Source: Gammaproteobacteria bacterium | Lineage (GTDB): Bacteria > Pseudomonadota > Gammaproteobacteria > GRL18 | DNA: 13,998 nucleotides | Direction of reading: 5' to 3' | Assembly (NCBI GenBank): GCA_027076245.1 | Contig: JALTKC010000380.1 | Location: forward strand, 1-13,998 | Shown here: in pieces, positions 12,746 to 13,998 of the stretch | Layout of the letters: every line of letters begins with the position of its first letter | How positions within the stretch are numbered: the first letter of the stretch is position 1 | Made by a program: the position numbers and the translations under genes | The notes under the pieces: model-generated | Told to the model about the DNA's origin: nothing | Seen by the model: only the letters and a program-made list of their open reading frames with translations | Databases searched by the model: none

Positions 12746-13998
12746 CTAGGAGACGGGCGGTTGATGCTTAAAATACAAAGTCTCAAAATCACTTAGATCT
12801 ACAGGTTTTGAATAATAATACCCCTGTAAAATATCACATTTATTTTCCTTCAGAAAATCGATTTGTTCTGCAGTTTCAACACCTTCTGCTACAATTTTCA
12901 GACCAAAAGTTTTAGCCAGACTCAGAATGCTGGATACCATGGCTTTATTCTGGCTGTTTTCATGGAGGTTGCTGACAAATGAACGGTCAATCTTGAGTTC
13001 GTTAATGGGTAACTGGGTAATATAACTTAAAGAGGAATAACCGGTTCCAAAATCGTCCATAGAAAAGCTAATTCCAAAATCCCTGAGTTCGTGCATAATT
13101 TTAACCAGTTTTTTAATATCATCAGCTTCAATGGTTTCTGTCAGTTCAAAGACAATTTTTGAACACATGGGTTTCTGCAAATGTATCTGACAAATGCGTT
13201 TAACATCATTAATAAAGTCGTGGTGCAGTATCTGGCGCATACTGATATTAATTGAAAACTGCTCCAGGTGTATGCCGCTGGTTTCCCAATTGTGTAGAGT
13301 TTTCAGGGCTTCTTCCAGAATATAGGAACCCAGCTCAATAATAATACCGGTTTGTTCTGCAATGGGTATGAATTCATCGGGTGAAACCATACCCAGTTCT
13401 TTATTGTGCCAGCGCACCAGTACCTCACAGCCGATAATGCTATTATCGCTATTAAGCTGCGGCTGGAAGTTAAGCTGAATTTCCCTGTTTTCCAGGGCAA
13501 AATGAAGCAGACGTTCTATTTCCAGATGTTTTTCAATTTTCTGGGAAAATGCTTCATTAAATAAAATCACGCCGTCTCTGCCGGATGCTTTTACCTCGTA
13601 CATGGCGATATCGGCTTCTTTGATAAAGTCACTGGCTCTGGATTTATTGCCAGTCAATATATTAACACCGATACTGGCACTGATATAAAGGTGATGGGTG
13701 GAAATAATATAGTTACTTTTTATTTCTTCAAGTAGTTTTTGAGAAAAAATCAGGGCTTCATGATGGCAATCTTCCTGATTATTATAATAGGGTCCAATAA
13801 TAATAAACTCATCACCACCTAAACGAGCCAGTGTGTGACCACCTGTTAACAGCTTGCTCATTCTTTTGGTGACCTCTATGAGCAGTTGATCGCCAATATC
13901 ATGGCCCAGTGAGTCATTAATGGTTTTAAAATGATCCAGATCGATTAACAGAAGATATGAAAAATTGTTGTTTCTGTTTAAAGTGTTCAGTGTTTGCT
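12746..13998 (-). CDS. GGDEF-EAL cyclic-di-GMP signalling protein (5' end beyond window)
   Basis: About 416 residues are visible. The reading frame stays open to the right edge, so the ATG at 13859-13861 is internal, because the bases upstream encode normal GGDEF sequence (LLLIDLDHFKTINDSLGHDI). The diguanylate-cyclase domain has an intact RLGGDEF motif; no RxxD inhibitory site is seen at the usual place before it. The EAL domain follows: EVLVRW (Val replaces Ala, but the E-x-L-x-R signature is kept), FSINIS, ELTE, DDFGTGYSSL, LKIDRSFV, KIVAEGVET and LQGYYYSKP. All main metal and catalytic residues for c-di-GMP hydrolysis are present, so phosphodiesterase activity is likely and both domains may be active. 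Sensor domains, if any, are outside the window. Confidence 0.93.
   Translation of the reverse strand, partial: QTLNTLNRNNNFSYLLLIDLDHFKTINDSLGHDIGDQLLIEVTKRMSKLLTGGHTLARLGGDEFIIIGPYYNNQEDCHHEALIFSQKLLEEIKSNYIISTHHLYISASIGVNILTGNKSRASDFIKEADIAMYEVKASGRDGVILFNEAFSQKIEKHLEIERLLHFALENREIQLNFQPQLNSDNSIIGCEVLVRWHNKELGMVSPDEFIPIAEQTGIIIELGSYILEEALKTLHNWETSGIHLEQFSINISMRQILHHDFINDVKRICQIHLQKPMCSKIVFELTETIEADDIKKLVKIMHELRDFGISFSMDDFGTGYSSLSYITQLPINELKIDRSFVSNLHENSQNKAMVSSILSLAKTFGLKIVAEGVETAEQIDFLKENKCDILQGYYYSKPVDLSDFETLYFKHQPPVS

Noticed and set aside
13859..13861. ATG as the true start of the GGDEF-EAL gene
   Set aside because: The same frame continues upstream to the window edge and encodes the expected first half of the GGDEF domain.

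Overview
This window most likely comes from a moderately AT-rich gammaproteobacterium with a sulfur-oxidising lifestyle. The gammaproteobacterial marks are Hda, a DUF2069-WrbA pair convergent with hda, a YihY protein and a Fur-type operator. The sulfur marks are a secreted sulfur-globule-type protein, a small lipoprotein of the SoxXA-binding (SoxK-like) type, and a SoxW-like periplasmic thioredoxin next to a TlpA-like one. The species cannot be named from the sequence alone.

Layout. Positions 1-205 hold at most the tail of an unidentified gene. Positions 206-1923 (minus strand) carry a PLP enzyme of the D-cysteine desulfhydrase/ACC deaminase family followed by a Crp/Fnr-type regulator. hda (1985-2659, plus) converges on a DUF2069 membrane protein and wrbA (both minus, probably one transcript). 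An AT-rich 435-bp regulatory stretch separates wrbA from the divergent SoxK-like lipoprotein, which ends in a clear intrinsic terminator.

Positions 4662-8862 (plus) are one compact gene train: yihY, a TlpA-like thioredoxin, a SoxW-like thioredoxin, a TolC-family outer-membrane channel and, after a REP-like hairpin, a very short HlyD-type periplasmic adaptor. No inner-membrane pump accompanies the channel and adaptor. Upstream of yihY are three perfect 18-bp tandem repeats; inside the tolC signal-peptide region is a run of eight G residues.

Positions 8938-11847 look like an iron-responsive envelope module. A Fur box lies between the -35 and -10 boxes of a promoter driving a porin with a TTG start. 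A periplasmic FMN-binding-domain protein with a covalent flavinylation motif follows, then a PepSY-type membrane protein. The 3' end of the FMN-binding gene is formed by a 180-bp imperfect palindrome with perfect 20-bp inverted ends, which looks like an inserted MITE-like element that supplies the last 24 codons and the stop.

Positions 11951-12631 encode the sulfur-globule-type protein, with an unusual C-terminal tail of four 20-residue Ala/Lys/Gln/Met repeats. A REP-type pair of hairpins follows, and the window closes with a minus-strand GGDEF-EAL protein cut off by the right edge. The likely common theme is redox and thiol handling in the envelope, with iron control of the porin/flavin part and sulfur storage beside it; the links between modules are inference.
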